Shown here piece by piece: positions 1-6,886 of a stretch of 11,766 nucleotides of DNA (its first letter is position 1; each line of letters begins with the position of its first letter). The DNA is from an uncultured Porphyromonadaceae bacterium (lineage in GTDB: Bacteria > Bacteroidota > Bacteroidia > Bacteroidales > Muribaculaceae). Location of the stretch: contig CALJBF010000237.1 in NCBI GenBank assembly GCA_938027385.1, forward strand, positions 1-11,766, read 5' to 3'. The notes beneath the pieces are model-generated. The model made no database searches and was not told the DNA's origin. It saw only the letters and a program-made list of their open reading frames with translations. The translations under genes were made by a program, and so were the position numbers.

Positions 1-54
1 TAGAGCATCTGACTGTTAATCAGAGGGTCGTTGGTTCGAGTCCATCTTGAAGCG
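1..54 (+). tRNA. tRNA-Asn (anticodon GTT), 5' part missing
   Basis: The window opens inside the D arm of a tRNA. The anticodon stem is 8-12 (TCTGA) paired with 20-24 (TCAGA). It closes a seven-base loop CTGTTAA at 13-19, with anticodon GTT at 15-17, so the tRNA reads Asn codons AAC and AAT. The T arm follows with stem 30-34/42-46 (one T-T mismatch) and loop TTCGAGT at 35-41. The 3' acceptor strand is 47-53, with G54 as the discriminator base. No CCA is encoded. About 20 bases of the 5' half, including the other acceptor strand, lie upstream of the window, so the acceptor pairing cannot be checked here. Confidence 0.93.
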
Positions 55-56
55 CG

Positions 57-89
57 AAAAAGCAGGTCAATTCCTTGATCTGCTTTTTT
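57..89 (+). terminator. Intrinsic terminator of the tRNA-Asn transcript
   Basis: Bases 57-70 pair with 75-88 over 14 positions with one G-T wobble, around the four-base loop TTCC. The 3' arm ends in a run of six T (84-89), and the matching A run on the 5' side makes the hairpin work in both directions. It lies two bases after the tRNA 3' end, so it most likely ends the tRNA transcript. Confidence 0.9.
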
Positions 90-123
90 CGTGCGCGGTT
101 ACTCCACCCCGGGGAGCCGACAG

Positions 124-139
124 CCGGGCTAAAGCCCGG
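124..139. repeat. Small GC hairpin in the intergenic gap
   Basis: CCGGGC (124-129) and GCCCGG (134-139) form a perfect 6-bp stem around TAAA. A partial copy of the motif (CCGGGC) recurs near 153-158. It may be a REP-like intergenic element; no protein-coding signal is visible in 90-183. The assignment is tentative. Confidence 0.35.
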
Positions 140-183
140 AACCATAGACAAACCGGGCAATGTAACCCATAACAAACCCGACG

Positions 184-217
184 GCAGGAGGCCGTACCAA
201 CCGGCACGGCCTCCTGC
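184..217 (-). terminator. Terminator hairpin of the acyl-CoA synthetase gene
   Basis: Bases 184-195 and 206-217 form a perfect 12-bp stem with a ten-base loop that can close by two further pairs. It lies 21 bases beyond the stop codon of the minus-strand synthetase gene. Read on the minus strand it is followed by GGGTTTGTTAT, a weak T-rich tract, so termination may be incomplete. Convergent transcription from the tRNA side makes a terminator here sensible. Confidence 0.65.
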
Positions 218-238
218 AACCCGAAACGGGGCGTACCA

Positions 239-1915
239 TCAGGCGGGGGCGGCGCCGTGGCGTTGGTCAGCCTGGCGGATGGCCACGTGGCGGATTTTGC
301 CTGAGATGGTTTTCGGCAGTTCCTTCACGAACTCTATCACACGCGGATATTTGTATGGGGCGGTGATGCGTTTCACATGGTTCTGGATATCCTTCACGAG
401 GTCGGCTCCGGCCTGGCGTATGTAGTCCTTGGCCAGTACGATGGTGGCCTTCACCACCTGGCCGCGCACCGGGTCAGGCACGGCAGTAATGGCGCACTCC
501 ACCACGGCCGGATGTGTCAGGCAGGCGCTCTCGACCTCGAACGGCCCGATGCGGTAGCCCGACGACTTTATGACGTCATCCTTTCGCCCGACGAACCAGA
601 GGTATCCGTCGGCATCGCGGGTGGCGATGTCGCCGGTATGATAGAGGCCGTCATGCCAGGCGTCGGCAGTCAGTTCGGGATCGTCGAGATACCCTTTGAA
701 CAGCCCCACAGGCTTGTGGCCGGGGTCGGCGCGTATCACAATCTCCCCCTGCTCGCCGGGTGCGACGGGGTTGCCCAGGCCGTCGACCACATCGATGCTG
801 TACTGCGGGTTGGGAAGACCCATCGAGCCGGGGCGCGGCGTTATCCAGGGGAAATTGCCCACGGTAAGGGTGGTCTCGGTCTGGCCGAACCCCTCGCGGA
901 GCGGGAGGCCGGTGAGGCGTTTCCATTCATCGAACACGCTGGGATTCAGCGCCTCGCCTGCGATTGTGCACCATTTAAGCGCCGAGAGGTCGTATGAGGC
1001 CACATCCTCATGAATCAGAAAACGGAACACCGTGGGAGGCGCGCAGAACGATGTCACGCGATAGCGCTCCATCATCTTCAGCAGGTTGGCGGGCACGAAC
1101 TTGTCGTAGTCGTAGACAAACACGTCGGCTCCGGCCAGCCACTGGCCATAGAGCTTGCCCCATACGGCCTTTCCCCAGCCGGTATCGGCAAGCGTGAGGT
1201 GCAGGGCGCCGGGACGCAGGTTGTGCCAGTACGAGGCGGTGACAATATGCCCCAGCGGGTATGTGAAGTCGTGCGCCACCATCTTCGGCTCGCCCGAGGT
1301 GCCCGAGGTGAAGTATATCAGCATGGTGTCGTGGTTCTCGTTGGCCACCTCGGGGCGCGTGAACGGGGCGGCGCACTCTATCGATCGGTCGAAGTCAAGC
1401 CACCCCTCGGGCACATCCGGGCCGGTGGAGATGAGCCATTCGAGCGTCGGACAGCGGTCTACCGCATCGTTCACATGATTGACGATAACGGGGTCGCCGG
1501 CGCCCACAATGGCCTTTATCGAGGCGCGGCGGCAACGGTACACGATGTCGTCGGCCGTGAGCAGGTGCGTGGCGGGTATGGCCACCGCCCCGAGCTTGTG
1601 CAGGGCCATCATCGAGAGCCAGAAATGCGGATGCCGCTTGAGCATCAGCATCACGCGGTCACCGCGCCCTATGCCGAGCGACGCGAAGAACGATGCCGTG
1701 CGGTCTGAGAGCCGTTTCATGTCGGCGAATGTGAAATGCCGCTCATGCCCCAGGTCATCGACCCAGAGCAGACATTCGCGGTCGGGTTCTTCGTCGGCCC
1801 AGCGGTCGACTACATCGTATGCGAAGTTGAACCGGTCGGGCACTTCGATGTGCAGGTTGCGGCAGAAGTCATCGTAATCAGAGAATTGAGTCTGTTTCAG
1901 AAACCGTTCGATCAT
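239..1915 (-). CDS. AMP-forming acyl-CoA synthetase (acetyl/medium-chain type)
   Basis: This 558-residue enzyme of the ANL (AMP-binding) superfamily should activate a carboxylic acid with ATP to an acyl-adenylate and then pass the acyl group to CoA, in the cytoplasm. The phosphate-binding loop YFTSGTSGEPK is at about 201-211, GEALNP at 320-325 and GFGQTET at 342-348. The hinge region shows HTGD (426-429) and GRKDD (443-447). The C-terminal domain carries the catalytic lysine in PKTISGKI (K540). Length and motif order fit a complete enzyme of the medium-chain/acetyl-CoA synthetase branch, but the substrate (acetate, propionate, butyrate or aromatic acid) cannot be read from this. The start is an ATG preceded by an A-rich stretch without Shine-Dalgarno, normal for Bacteroidota. 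It is a lone gene: recO upstream on the same strand is 187 bp away, and a hairpin follows the stop. Family is certain; exact substrate is not. Confidence 0.95.
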   Translation of the reverse strand: MIERFLKQTQFSDYDDFCRNLHIEVPDRFNFAYDVVDRWADEEPDRECLLWVDDLGHERHFTFADMKRLSDRTASFFASLGIGRGDRVMLMLKRHPHFWLSMMALHKLGAVAIPATHLLTADDIVYRCRRASIKAIVGAGDPVIVNHVNDAVDRCPTLEWLISTGPDVPEGWLDFDRSIECAAPFTRPEVANENHDTMLIYFTSGTSGEPKMVAHDFTYPLGHIVTASYWHNLRPGALHLTLADTGWGKAVWGKLYGQWLAGADVFVYDYDKFVPANLLKMMERYRVTSFCAPPTVFRFLIHEDVASYDLSALKWCTIAGEALNPSVFDEWKRLTGLPLREGFGQTETTLTVGNFPWITPRPGSMGLPNPQYSIDVVDGLGNPVAPGEQGEIVIRADPGHKPVGLFKGYLDDPELTADAWHDGLYHTGDIATRDADGYLWFVGRKDDVIKSSGYRIGPFEVESACLTHPAVVECAITAVPDPVRGQVVKATIVLAKDYIRQAGADLVKDIQNHVKRITAPYKYPRVIEFVKELPKTISGKIRHVAIRQADQRHGAAPA

Positions 1916-2102
1916 GACAATCTTTTTTGATTATGGATAATGGCGGCGAGTGCAAGATAATTGCGTGACAGCACGCTACATCCCTGTTAGAAATTGGAGT
2001 TTGAAAACCTAAGTGGAAAACGCCGCAAGGTAACAAAAAGATTTAAATGAAGGTGTAAAAGAGACAAAGTTTAATAAATTGCACACCTTGAGTTAACAAG
2101 AG
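1916..2102 (-). promoter_or_regulatory. AT-rich leader and probable control region of the acyl-CoA synthetase gene
   Basis: This 187-bp gap is much more AT-rich than the flanking genes and carries no plausible gene. On the minus strand, AAACTTTG (plus positions 2065-2072) differs from the -7 consensus TAnnTTTG at one base. No well-spaced -33 TTTG is visible. The box is bracketed by a 7-bp inverted repeat, AAGGTGT at 2050-2056 and ACACCTT at 2083-2089, a possible operator. In the presumed leader there is a small stem GCGTG/CACGC (1963-1967/1972-1976). A direct repeat GAGTTAA lies at 2090-2096 and again just before the recO stop. The promoter call is weak. Confidence 0.35.
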
Positions 2103-2843
2103 TTAAAAATCAAAGGTATAGCGCAGAACCTCGGTGGAAAACAGTGACTTGAGGGCGGTGAAATGTATCTGGTAATATGCAGTGAGCCGGTCTACGATAA
2201 GGTTGCGGTCGGCTCGGCCGAAACGCCAGCGTGCGGCGTTGGCAAACGTCATGCGCCGCAGCCGGTAAGCCGCCTCGGCCTCGCGGGCAGGCAGGAACAG
2301 TGTGTGCGCGGGCTGATAGTGACGGAACACGCCGTCGGCCATATCGAAGACACACCCCGGGGTGTAGGTCGACCAGTCAGGCTCGATGCCCGTCAGGCGC
2401 GTAAGCCCCAGCATGAGGGCTATGTGGTAGTTGGCGAGGAGGGGGGAGCCGCCCGGTGCCGATGTGGCGGCGGTAAGGATTTCGGCGGCGTGCTCAAGGT
2501 AACTGAACAGCGCCGGGTCGGGTTGGGTCTCGCGCAGGAGCCCCGACAGCAGGTCGGCGCTGAACATGGCCTGCACGGCGCCCAACGGATTGCCCGACGG
2601 CGGGAGCACCAGCGAACGGATGCCGCGCGGAGTCTGGATCTCGCGGTCGGGGCGCATGTCGACACTGCACTCGAACAGTGCCATCGGCTGCACAAGAGCA
2701 CGCACACGAGCCGCCGCGCGCGACGAGGATGCCGGCACAGCCAGCGACATGCGTCCACGCTGGCGGGTATAGACCGTCAGAATCGAGGTGCGGTCATTGT
2801 AGCGCACCATGCGCAGGGCTATGCAGTCAAGTGACACAAGCAT
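2103..2843 (-). CDS. recO: DNA repair protein RecO
   Basis: This 246-residue protein matches RecO, the recombination mediator that works with RecR (and RecF) to load RecA onto SSB-coated single-stranded DNA at gaps, and anneals single strands. The N-terminal OB-fold region shows the family pattern: a start in LDCIALRMVRYND, then SILTVYTRQRGRMSL, then a basic RAAARV stretch and VQPMALFE near residues 52-59. The rest is the helical RecO C domain, with FSYLEHA, ANYHIALMLGLTRLTG and CVFDMADGVF. I see no CxxC zinc motif in the C domain. Length is normal. The ATG at 2843 gives the expected N-terminus. A TAnnTTTG box ends four bases before it, suggesting a leaderless message. It is transcribed divergently from the large unknown gene; the acyl-CoA synthetase lies downstream on the same strand, but the long AT-rich gap argues against one operon. 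Confidence 0.92.
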   Translation of the reverse strand: MLVSLDCIALRMVRYNDRTSILTVYTRQRGRMSLAVPASSSRAAARVRALVQPMALFECSVDMRPDREIQTPRGIRSLVLPPSGNPLGAVQAMFSADLLSGLLRETQPDPALFSYLEHAAEILTAATSAPGGSPLLANYHIALMLGLTRLTGIEPDWSTYTPGCVFDMADGVFRHYQPAHTLFLPAREAEAAYRLRRMTFANAARWRFGRADRNLIVDRLTAYYQIHFTALKSLFSTEVLRYTFDF

Positions 2844-2847
2844 AGCA

Positions 2848-2855
2848 CAAATTTA
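2848..2855 (-). promoter_or_regulatory. -7 promoter box directly upstream of recO
   Basis: Read on the minus strand this is TAAATTTG, a full match to the Bacteroidota sigma-ABfr -7 consensus TAnnTTTG. Only four bases separate it from the recO ATG, so transcription would start at or within a base or two of the start codon. No clear -33 TTTG is seen about 20 bp upstream, which lowers confidence. Confidence 0.5.
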
Positions 2856-2892
2856 CAAAATAATCCGGAAAGCCAGAGCGGGGAGGAGGGGC

Positions 2893-2994
2893 TTTAAGGG
2901 TCTTTTAAGGTCTTTAGGGTCTTTAGGGTCCTTAGCGCCCACGACCCTAAAGACCTTAATGACTCTAAAGACCTTAAAGACCCTAAACACCCTG
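2893..2994. repeat. Inverted array of degenerate 9-bp repeats
   Basis: The left arm (about 2893-2934) is four tandem copies of a TTTAGGGTC-like 9-mer, one with an extra base. The right arm (about 2943-2992) is five to six copies of its complement, GACCCTAAA, with variants such as GACCTTAAT and GACTCTAAA. The arms flank a short GC-rich centre (GCGCCCAC) and can fold into an imperfect stem of roughly 40 bp. The 9-base period keeps frames open on both strands and gives artificial three-residue repeats (KTL on plus, KVF on minus), so apparent ORFs here are not genes. It sits between the divergent recO and the unknown 785-residue gene. Similar repeats occur between genes in other Bacteroidales as far as I recall, and their function is unknown to me. 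Confidence 0.8.
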
Positions 2995-3047
2995 CTCTCT
3001 TTAAGCTGCCCGAAGATTATGCCGCCCGGCACGTGCACCGTGGCCGC

Positions 3048-3055
3048 TACTTTTG
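3048..3055 (+). promoter_or_regulatory. Candidate -7 box for the 785-residue gene
   Basis: TACTTTTG matches TAnnTTTG and lies 18 bases before the ATG at 3074, giving a leader of only about 10-14 bases. The DNA about 20 bp upstream is GC-rich and has no -33 TTTG. It would drive the unknown gene and, through overlap, the M16 peptidase. Confidence 0.45.
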
Positions 3056-3073
3056 CGGCAAAAACGCAAAGCC

Positions 3074-5431
3074 ATGAAACACACAGCAAAAGCCATCAGA
3101 GAAATTTCGGTCACGGCGCCGGGGGCGCCCGATTCCATCACCAACCTGCGGCGCGACGCCGACAATCCGGCTATTCTGCGCCCTGTGGGGGAGCTACGGC
3201 AGCTTGCCGACAGCGCGGCTCTGCCGACAGGGAGTGTCGTAATAGATGACCGGCAGGTTGTCTTCTGGGCAGACGGGCGCGAGCTGTGGGCGGAGACAGC
3301 CGAGGCCGCCGGGGGTGGCGTAGCCCCCATCAGTCCGGCATCACGCCGCCGGAAGGTAGCCACCCTGCCGGCCGAACCGTTGCTGTTCCACGCCGTATCG
3401 CCCGGGGTGATAAGGGTGATGCTCAGACATTCGGCCCCGGTCTACCTGACCTGCGACAGCTCTATGAACATCAGCTATGCCGGCCCGGTGCCCCGGTTCA
3501 GCGCGCTCACCATCGGCACGACAGCCATCGAGACCATGCGGGCCGACATTCCGCCATGCCGTCTGACAGGGGTGGCGGGGCACGGCACGGGGAGTGTGGA
3601 TGCCGACGACGCCGAGACCCTGCGCAAGGCCGGTCTGGCGGCGTACGCCTCGCTGCGCGGTGTGGCGCGCCGCACGGGGCGTTTCCTTCAGCCGGTACTG
3701 GCACGCTACCGCATCACCGACGCGGCAGGGATTACCCTTTTCTGCGGGCCGTGGGTGATGCCCTCGGCGCCCGAGGGGTTCCAGTGTGCGGGTCAGCTCA
3801 GGGTGAGCTGCGATGCCGACAGCGGGCAGACGGCAGCGGGAGCTATCGAGGGGCGCGGATACCTGCTGTCGGTCGGGGCGATAGCGCAGATGACCGAACC
3901 GTGGCGCAGTCTGGCCGCACGGATTGTCGTGGAGGTCACCGACGAGATGGAACCGGTTGATGCCGATGGCGCGCCCGGCACAGGCACCGTCTCCGCCGAC
4001 CCGCGCGGCACGCTCACCGTGGCATGGTATCTGCCCGGATGCACATCTGAAAAGGCCGCCAATCCCGGTCTGCGCGCCCCGCTGGTGGCCGACGCGCTGG
4101 CCCGGGCCGAACAGACATGCCGCACGGCCCTGGTGATCGATGACCCGTTCAAGGGGACGGCGGCACAGACCATCGGCGTACCGTCATCCACACGGCTTAC
4201 GGATGCCCCCGAGACCGCTCCGGCCGTGACAGAAACCTACTCGACGGCTCTTGAAGCGGGCGACATGCTGTTGCTCGGCAATCCGCGCCGCCAGGCAGCC
4301 GTGCTCCCTGCGGGTGCCGACTACGCCATAGCCGTATCATCAAGCAGCGCGGAGATGACCCTCTCGCCCCTGCTCACCGTGGCCGATGCCGACGCCACCC
4401 GGCTCACACTGCGCGCAAAAGCCTCTGACGGCACTGTAAGTGACCTGACGTACCCCCTCAGGCGTGTGCCGGGGAGCGAACTCGCATACTGGCTGGCCGA
4501 TGACCTGAAACCGGTGGAAACCGGGCGCGTCACCGCGGTGACCATAGACTCTGGCCGCTCTGCCGTGCCGCGCTACGGGCAGCTTGTCTGCGCCGCGGCC
4601 TCGATCCCCGACAGAATTACAGACCGGCTCACGGTGTGCCCCGGTGAAATCGTGGCGCTGACGCAGGCCATGCGCACCAGCGCCGGATGGGACTTCTCGC
4701 GCCGCAGAATCATGGTATTCTCGCCGGCAGGAATCTGGCAGACGTCGGTCAGTCCGGCGGGGAAACTCTACGGGGCGGCGCTGCTCGACATGCGCGGCGT
4801 GGCCTCGGGCCGGGCGGTCACAGCCGCCAACGACCACAAGGGGGCGCCATGCGTCTGCGCCGTGGCCGACGGCGACCTGATACGCATCGGGGCCACATCG
4901 TCGGCGACTCTGCTCAGACGGTGCGGTGCCACAGCACTGGGATGGGCCGGGCGGTATGGCGAGCTGTGGATGTGCGCGCCCGACGGCATAACTCTGCTGA
5001 ATATGCACGGCGAACGAATCCGCCGCCTCTCTGACCTGCTCGACCCCGACGCCATCAGGTTGCGCGGACATGGGAGCCGTCTGCTCGTGGCCACGGCCGG
5101 GGCGATGTTCGACGCCTGCGACGAGGTTCCGGCCGAAACCACGGCATGCCGCCTGTCGTGCCGCATGACACCGGGGGCACACCCCATGCCGTTGTGGCTC
5201 AAGGCGGCCATCTCTGCCGCCGAAGTCACGGGACGCATAGACATAACGGGCGACGACGGCTCGCGCGTGGAGTCGCCCCTGATGAGCGTGGGGCTGCACG
5301 GCGCGCTGAACTCGCCGTTATGTCTGCCCCTGACGGCGCCGCGCCGCCGCCACATCACGGTGAGCGCCGACCTGAGGCTCTCGGCCGACGCTACGGTCGA
5401 TTCAATAATTATTGCTAACTTTGGGTCGTGA
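3074..5431 (+). CDS. Unrecognised large beta-rich protein, 785 residues
   Basis: I do not recognise this protein. The ATG at 3074 is chosen because it follows an A-rich stretch (GCAAAGCC) and a -7 box; an in-frame TTG at 3053 would overlap that box. There is no signal peptide or membrane helix, so it is probably cytosolic. The N-terminus (ISVTAPGAPDSITNLRR, 11-27) is followed by RPVGELRQL (36-44). A segment RFLQPVLARYRITDAAGITL at 203-222, ending in FCGPW, reads like paired beta strands. Residues about 540-680 contain repeated short strand-turn units (FSPAGIWQTSVS, CAVADGDLIRIG, ELWMCAPDGITLL), which suggests a beta-propeller-like fold. Cysteines are frequent, about 20 in total. Codon use is GC-rich like the neighbours, with no sign of recent transfer. 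The stop overlaps the GTG of the M16 peptidase gene, so the two are probably translated together. A phage-structural origin is conceivable, but nothing around it supports a prophage. Confidence 0.85.
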   Translation: MKHTAKAIREISVTAPGAPDSITNLRRDADNPAILRPVGELRQLADSAALPTGSVVIDDRQVVFWADGRELWAETAEAAGGGVAPISPASRRRKVATLPAEPLLFHAVSPGVIRVMLRHSAPVYLTCDSSMNISYAGPVPRFSALTIGTTAIETMRADIPPCRLTGVAGHGTGSVDADDAETLRKAGLAAYASLRGVARRTGRFLQPVLARYRITDAAGITLFCGPWVMPSAPEGFQCAGQLRVSCDADSGQTAAGAIEGRGYLLSVGAIAQMTEPWRSLAARIVVEVTDEMEPVDADGAPGTGTVSADPRGTLTVAWYLPGCTSEKAANPGLRAPLVADALARAEQTCRTALVIDDPFKGTAAQTIGVPSSTRLTDAPETAPAVTETYSTALEAGDMLLLGNPRRQAAVLPAGADYAIAVSSSSAEMTLSPLLTVADADATRLTLRAKASDGTVSDLTYPLRRVPGSELAYWLADDLKPVETGRVTAVTIDSGRSAVPRYGQLVCAAASIPDRITDRLTVCPGEIVALTQAMRTSAGWDFSRRRIMVFSPAGIWQTSVSPAGKLYGAALLDMRGVASGRAVTAANDHKGAPCVCAVADGDLIRIGATSSATLLRRCGATALGWAGRYGELWMCAPDGITLLNMHGERIRRLSDLLDPDAIRLRGHGSRLLVATAGAMFDACDEVPAETTACRLSCRMTPGAHPMPLWLKAAISAAEVTGRIDITGDDGSRVESPLMSVGLHGALNSPLCLPLTAPRRRHITVSADLRLSADATVDSIIIANFGS
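5416..5423 (+). promoter_or_regulatory. -7 promoter box inside the end of the upstream gene, four bases before the M16 start
   Basis: TAACTTTG is a full match to TAnnTTTG. It falls in an AT-rich patch (5401-5423) that contrasts with the GC-rich coding sequence around it, and ends four bases before the GTG at 5428. If used, it would make a leaderless peptidase message independent of the upstream gene. No good -33 TTTG is seen at the expected distance. Confidence 0.45.
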
Positions 5432-6660
5432 AAACTACACTTACCCGATATACACTCCCCAACGGCCTGAGGGTGATACACGACTATGACCCGACGCAGG
5501 CCATGTGCGTGGTCGACCTGCTGTACAACGTGGGGTCGCGCGACGAGCACCCCGACCGCACCGGCATGGCGCACCTTTTCGAGCACCTGATGTTCGGCGG
5601 CTCTGTGAACGTGCCCGATTTCGACGAACAGCTCACCCGCGCCGGAGGGCAGTCGAACGCCTGGACCTCGACCGACTTCACCTCATTCCACGACATACTG
5701 CCGTCGGCCAACATCGAGACGGCTCTCTGGCTCGAGTCTGACCGTATGCTGTCGCTGTCGTTCTCTGACAAGGCGCTTGAGGTACAGCGGCAGGTGGTGG
5801 TAGAGGAGTTCAAGCAGGTGTGCCTGAACCGCCCCTATGGCGACGCCGACCACCTGCTGCGCGCCATGTGCTGGAAAGAGCACCCCTACGGCTGGCCCGT
5901 GATCGGCAAGGATTTCGCCCATCTCGAGGGGGTGACGCAAGACGACGTGCGCCGCTGGTTCGCCGGGCACTACGCCCCCGACAATGCCGTGCTGTCGGTG
6001 ACCGGAGGGGTAGAGCCCGAACGGCTGCGCCGGCTGGTTGAGAAATGGTTCGGCCCGATACCGCGCCGCGAGATTTCTCCGCGGCTCTACGGCGACGAGC
6101 CGGCGCCCACCGCGCCGCGCGTCACCGAGACCTCCGGCAACGTGCCCCAGACGGCACTCACACTGGCCTACCCAATGGACGGCTACGGCACCGTGGGGTA
6201 TTTTGCCGCCGACGCCATCAGCGACCTGCTGGCCAACGGCCGCTCGTCGCGTTTCTACCGCCGCCTGCTCATGCCCGGCAGATATTTCTCGGAGATCGAC
6301 GCCGCCATAATGGGAACCGAACACCCCGGCCTGCTGATGATCACGGCCAAACTGCTCGACCCCGCGCTTGAGGAGGAGGCTCTGGCGGCCATACGCGCCC
6401 AGCTTGCCGAACTTGCCGCCGACGGCCCCGGAGAGCGTGAGCTTGGGCGGTGCGTGAACCGTCTGCGCAGCGACCGCACTTTCGGGCAGCTGAGCCTGCT
6501 GCCGCGCGCCCAGACCAACGCCCTGGCCGAAATGCACGGCGAGGCCCCTGCCGAAGCCCTGCACCGCTACGAGGCCCTGACCCCTGCGGCGGTAACCGAG
6601 ACCGCGCGCACCATCCTGGCCCCAGAGCGCGAGCGCCTGCTCATCTACCGCCCTGCATAA
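5428..6660 (+). CDS. M16 family zinc metallopeptidase (insulinase-like)
   Basis: This 410-residue protein is a pitrilysin/insulinase-family (M16) peptidase of the single-unit type that normally works as a dimer around a closed chamber. The inverted zinc motif HLFEH is at residues 49-53: H49 and H53 bind zinc, and E52 is the catalytic base. The third ligand should be the glutamate in VVVEEF (E126 or E127), about 74 residues on, as in the family. The second M16 domain (about 165-345) has the usual helper-domain features (SVTGGVEPERLRRLVEKWFG; DLLANGRSSRFYRRL). There is no signal peptide, unlike many periplasmic Bacteroidota M16 proteins, so it is probably cytosolic. The start is GTG in a GTGA overlap with the preceding stop, implying translational coupling; the N-terminus LTRYTLPNGLRVI fits the family exactly. 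A hairpin lies after the stop. All active-site residues are present; the substrate is unknown. Confidence 0.94.
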   Translation: MKTTLTRYTLPNGLRVIHDYDPTQAMCVVDLLYNVGSRDEHPDRTGMAHLFEHLMFGGSVNVPDFDEQLTRAGGQSNAWTSTDFTSFHDILPSANIETALWLESDRMLSLSFSDKALEVQRQVVVEEFKQVCLNRPYGDADHLLRAMCWKEHPYGWPVIGKDFAHLEGVTQDDVRRWFAGHYAPDNAVLSVTGGVEPERLRRLVEKWFGPIPRREISPRLYGDEPAPTAPRVTETSGNVPQTALTLAYPMDGYGTVGYFAADAISDLLANGRSSRFYRRLLMPGRYFSEIDAAIMGTEHPGLLMITAKLLDPALEEEALAAIRAQLAELAADGPGERELGRCVNRLRSDRTFGQLSLLPRAQTNALAEMHGEAPAEALHRYEALTPAAVTETARTILAPERERLLIYRPA

Positions 6661-6696
6661 ACCGCGGCGCCAGGCATGAACGGCACCCATAGTTCT

Positions 6697-6722
6697 GTTA
6701 TCGGCCGAGTTCGGCCGATAAC
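6697..6722. terminator. Perfect 12-bp hairpin after the M16 gene
   Basis: GTTATCGGCCGA (6697-6708) pairs perfectly with 6711-6722; sterically the loop would open to four or six bases. It lies 36 bases after the peptidase stop codon. No T-tract follows on either strand, so it may be a weak or factor-dependent terminator, or an mRNA 3'-end stabiliser. A second small stem CGGCAG/CTGCCG follows at 6740-6753. Confidence 0.5.
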
Positions 6723-6806
6723 CCGACAGGCGGCAACGGCGGCAGAGCTGCCGTGACCGTGGCCTATATGGCACCATAAACCCATAGTTAAATTAGTTGC
6801 CGGTCA

Positions 6807-6837
6807 TTGAAAATTTGTTAAAACTTTATTAACTTTG
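6807..6837 (+). promoter_or_regulatory. Sigma-ABfr-type promoter of the phosphate transporter gene
   Basis: A TTG at 6807-6809 (-33) and TAACTTTG at 6830-6837 (-7) are separated by 20 bp, close to the Bacteroidota consensus TTTG-N19-21-TAnnTTTG. The region 6781-6837 is distinctly AT-rich. Transcription should begin near 6841-6845, leaving a leader of about 45 bases before the ATG at 6887. This is the best-formed promoter in the window. Confidence 0.7.
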
Positions 6838-6886
6838 TGGCCGGTTGGCCGCAGGAGCGAATTTACCCCGGTGCGCCAATAAACAG

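Noticed and set aside
1..238. tRNA-linked integration site (att) for a mobile element
   Set aside because: The tRNA is followed by its own terminator and an ordinary metabolic gene; no integrase and no repeat of the tRNA 3' end was seen in the window.
1010..1708. 232-codon plus-strand frame opposite the acyl-CoA synthetase
   Set aside because: It lies opposite a textbook enzyme with all motifs, and its composition is that of a shadow frame.
2893..2994. CRISPR array
   Set aside because: The units are 9 bp, degenerate and directly adjacent, with no spacers and with a change of orientation at the centre.
2809..3249. Open frames with KTL or KVF three-residue repeats on both strands
   Set aside because: The repeats come from the 9-bp intergenic array, which is free of stops in several frames; the frames also run into recO and the unknown gene.
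4340..5299. 319-codon antisense frame within the unknown 785-residue gene
   Set aside because: I compared both strands, since the sense gene is itself unrecognised. The sense frame has a normal start, a promoter box, a full-length run and a coupled downstream gene; the antisense product is Arg/His/Gly-rich shadow sequence.
3074..5431. Prophage remnant
   Set aside because: Some segments look like beta-rich structural proteins, but there are no other phage genes nearby, base composition matches the neighbours and the flanking genes are housekeeping.
6676..6756. 26-codon frame beginning ATG at 6676
   Set aside because: It spans the hairpin after the M16 gene, has no promoter or leader of its own and encodes nothing recognisable.
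5683..6777. 364-codon open frame antisense to the M16 peptidase gene
   Set aside because: The frame runs through the peptidase and its terminator hairpin, has a shadow composition (Gly, Arg, His, Gln) and no recognisable motif.
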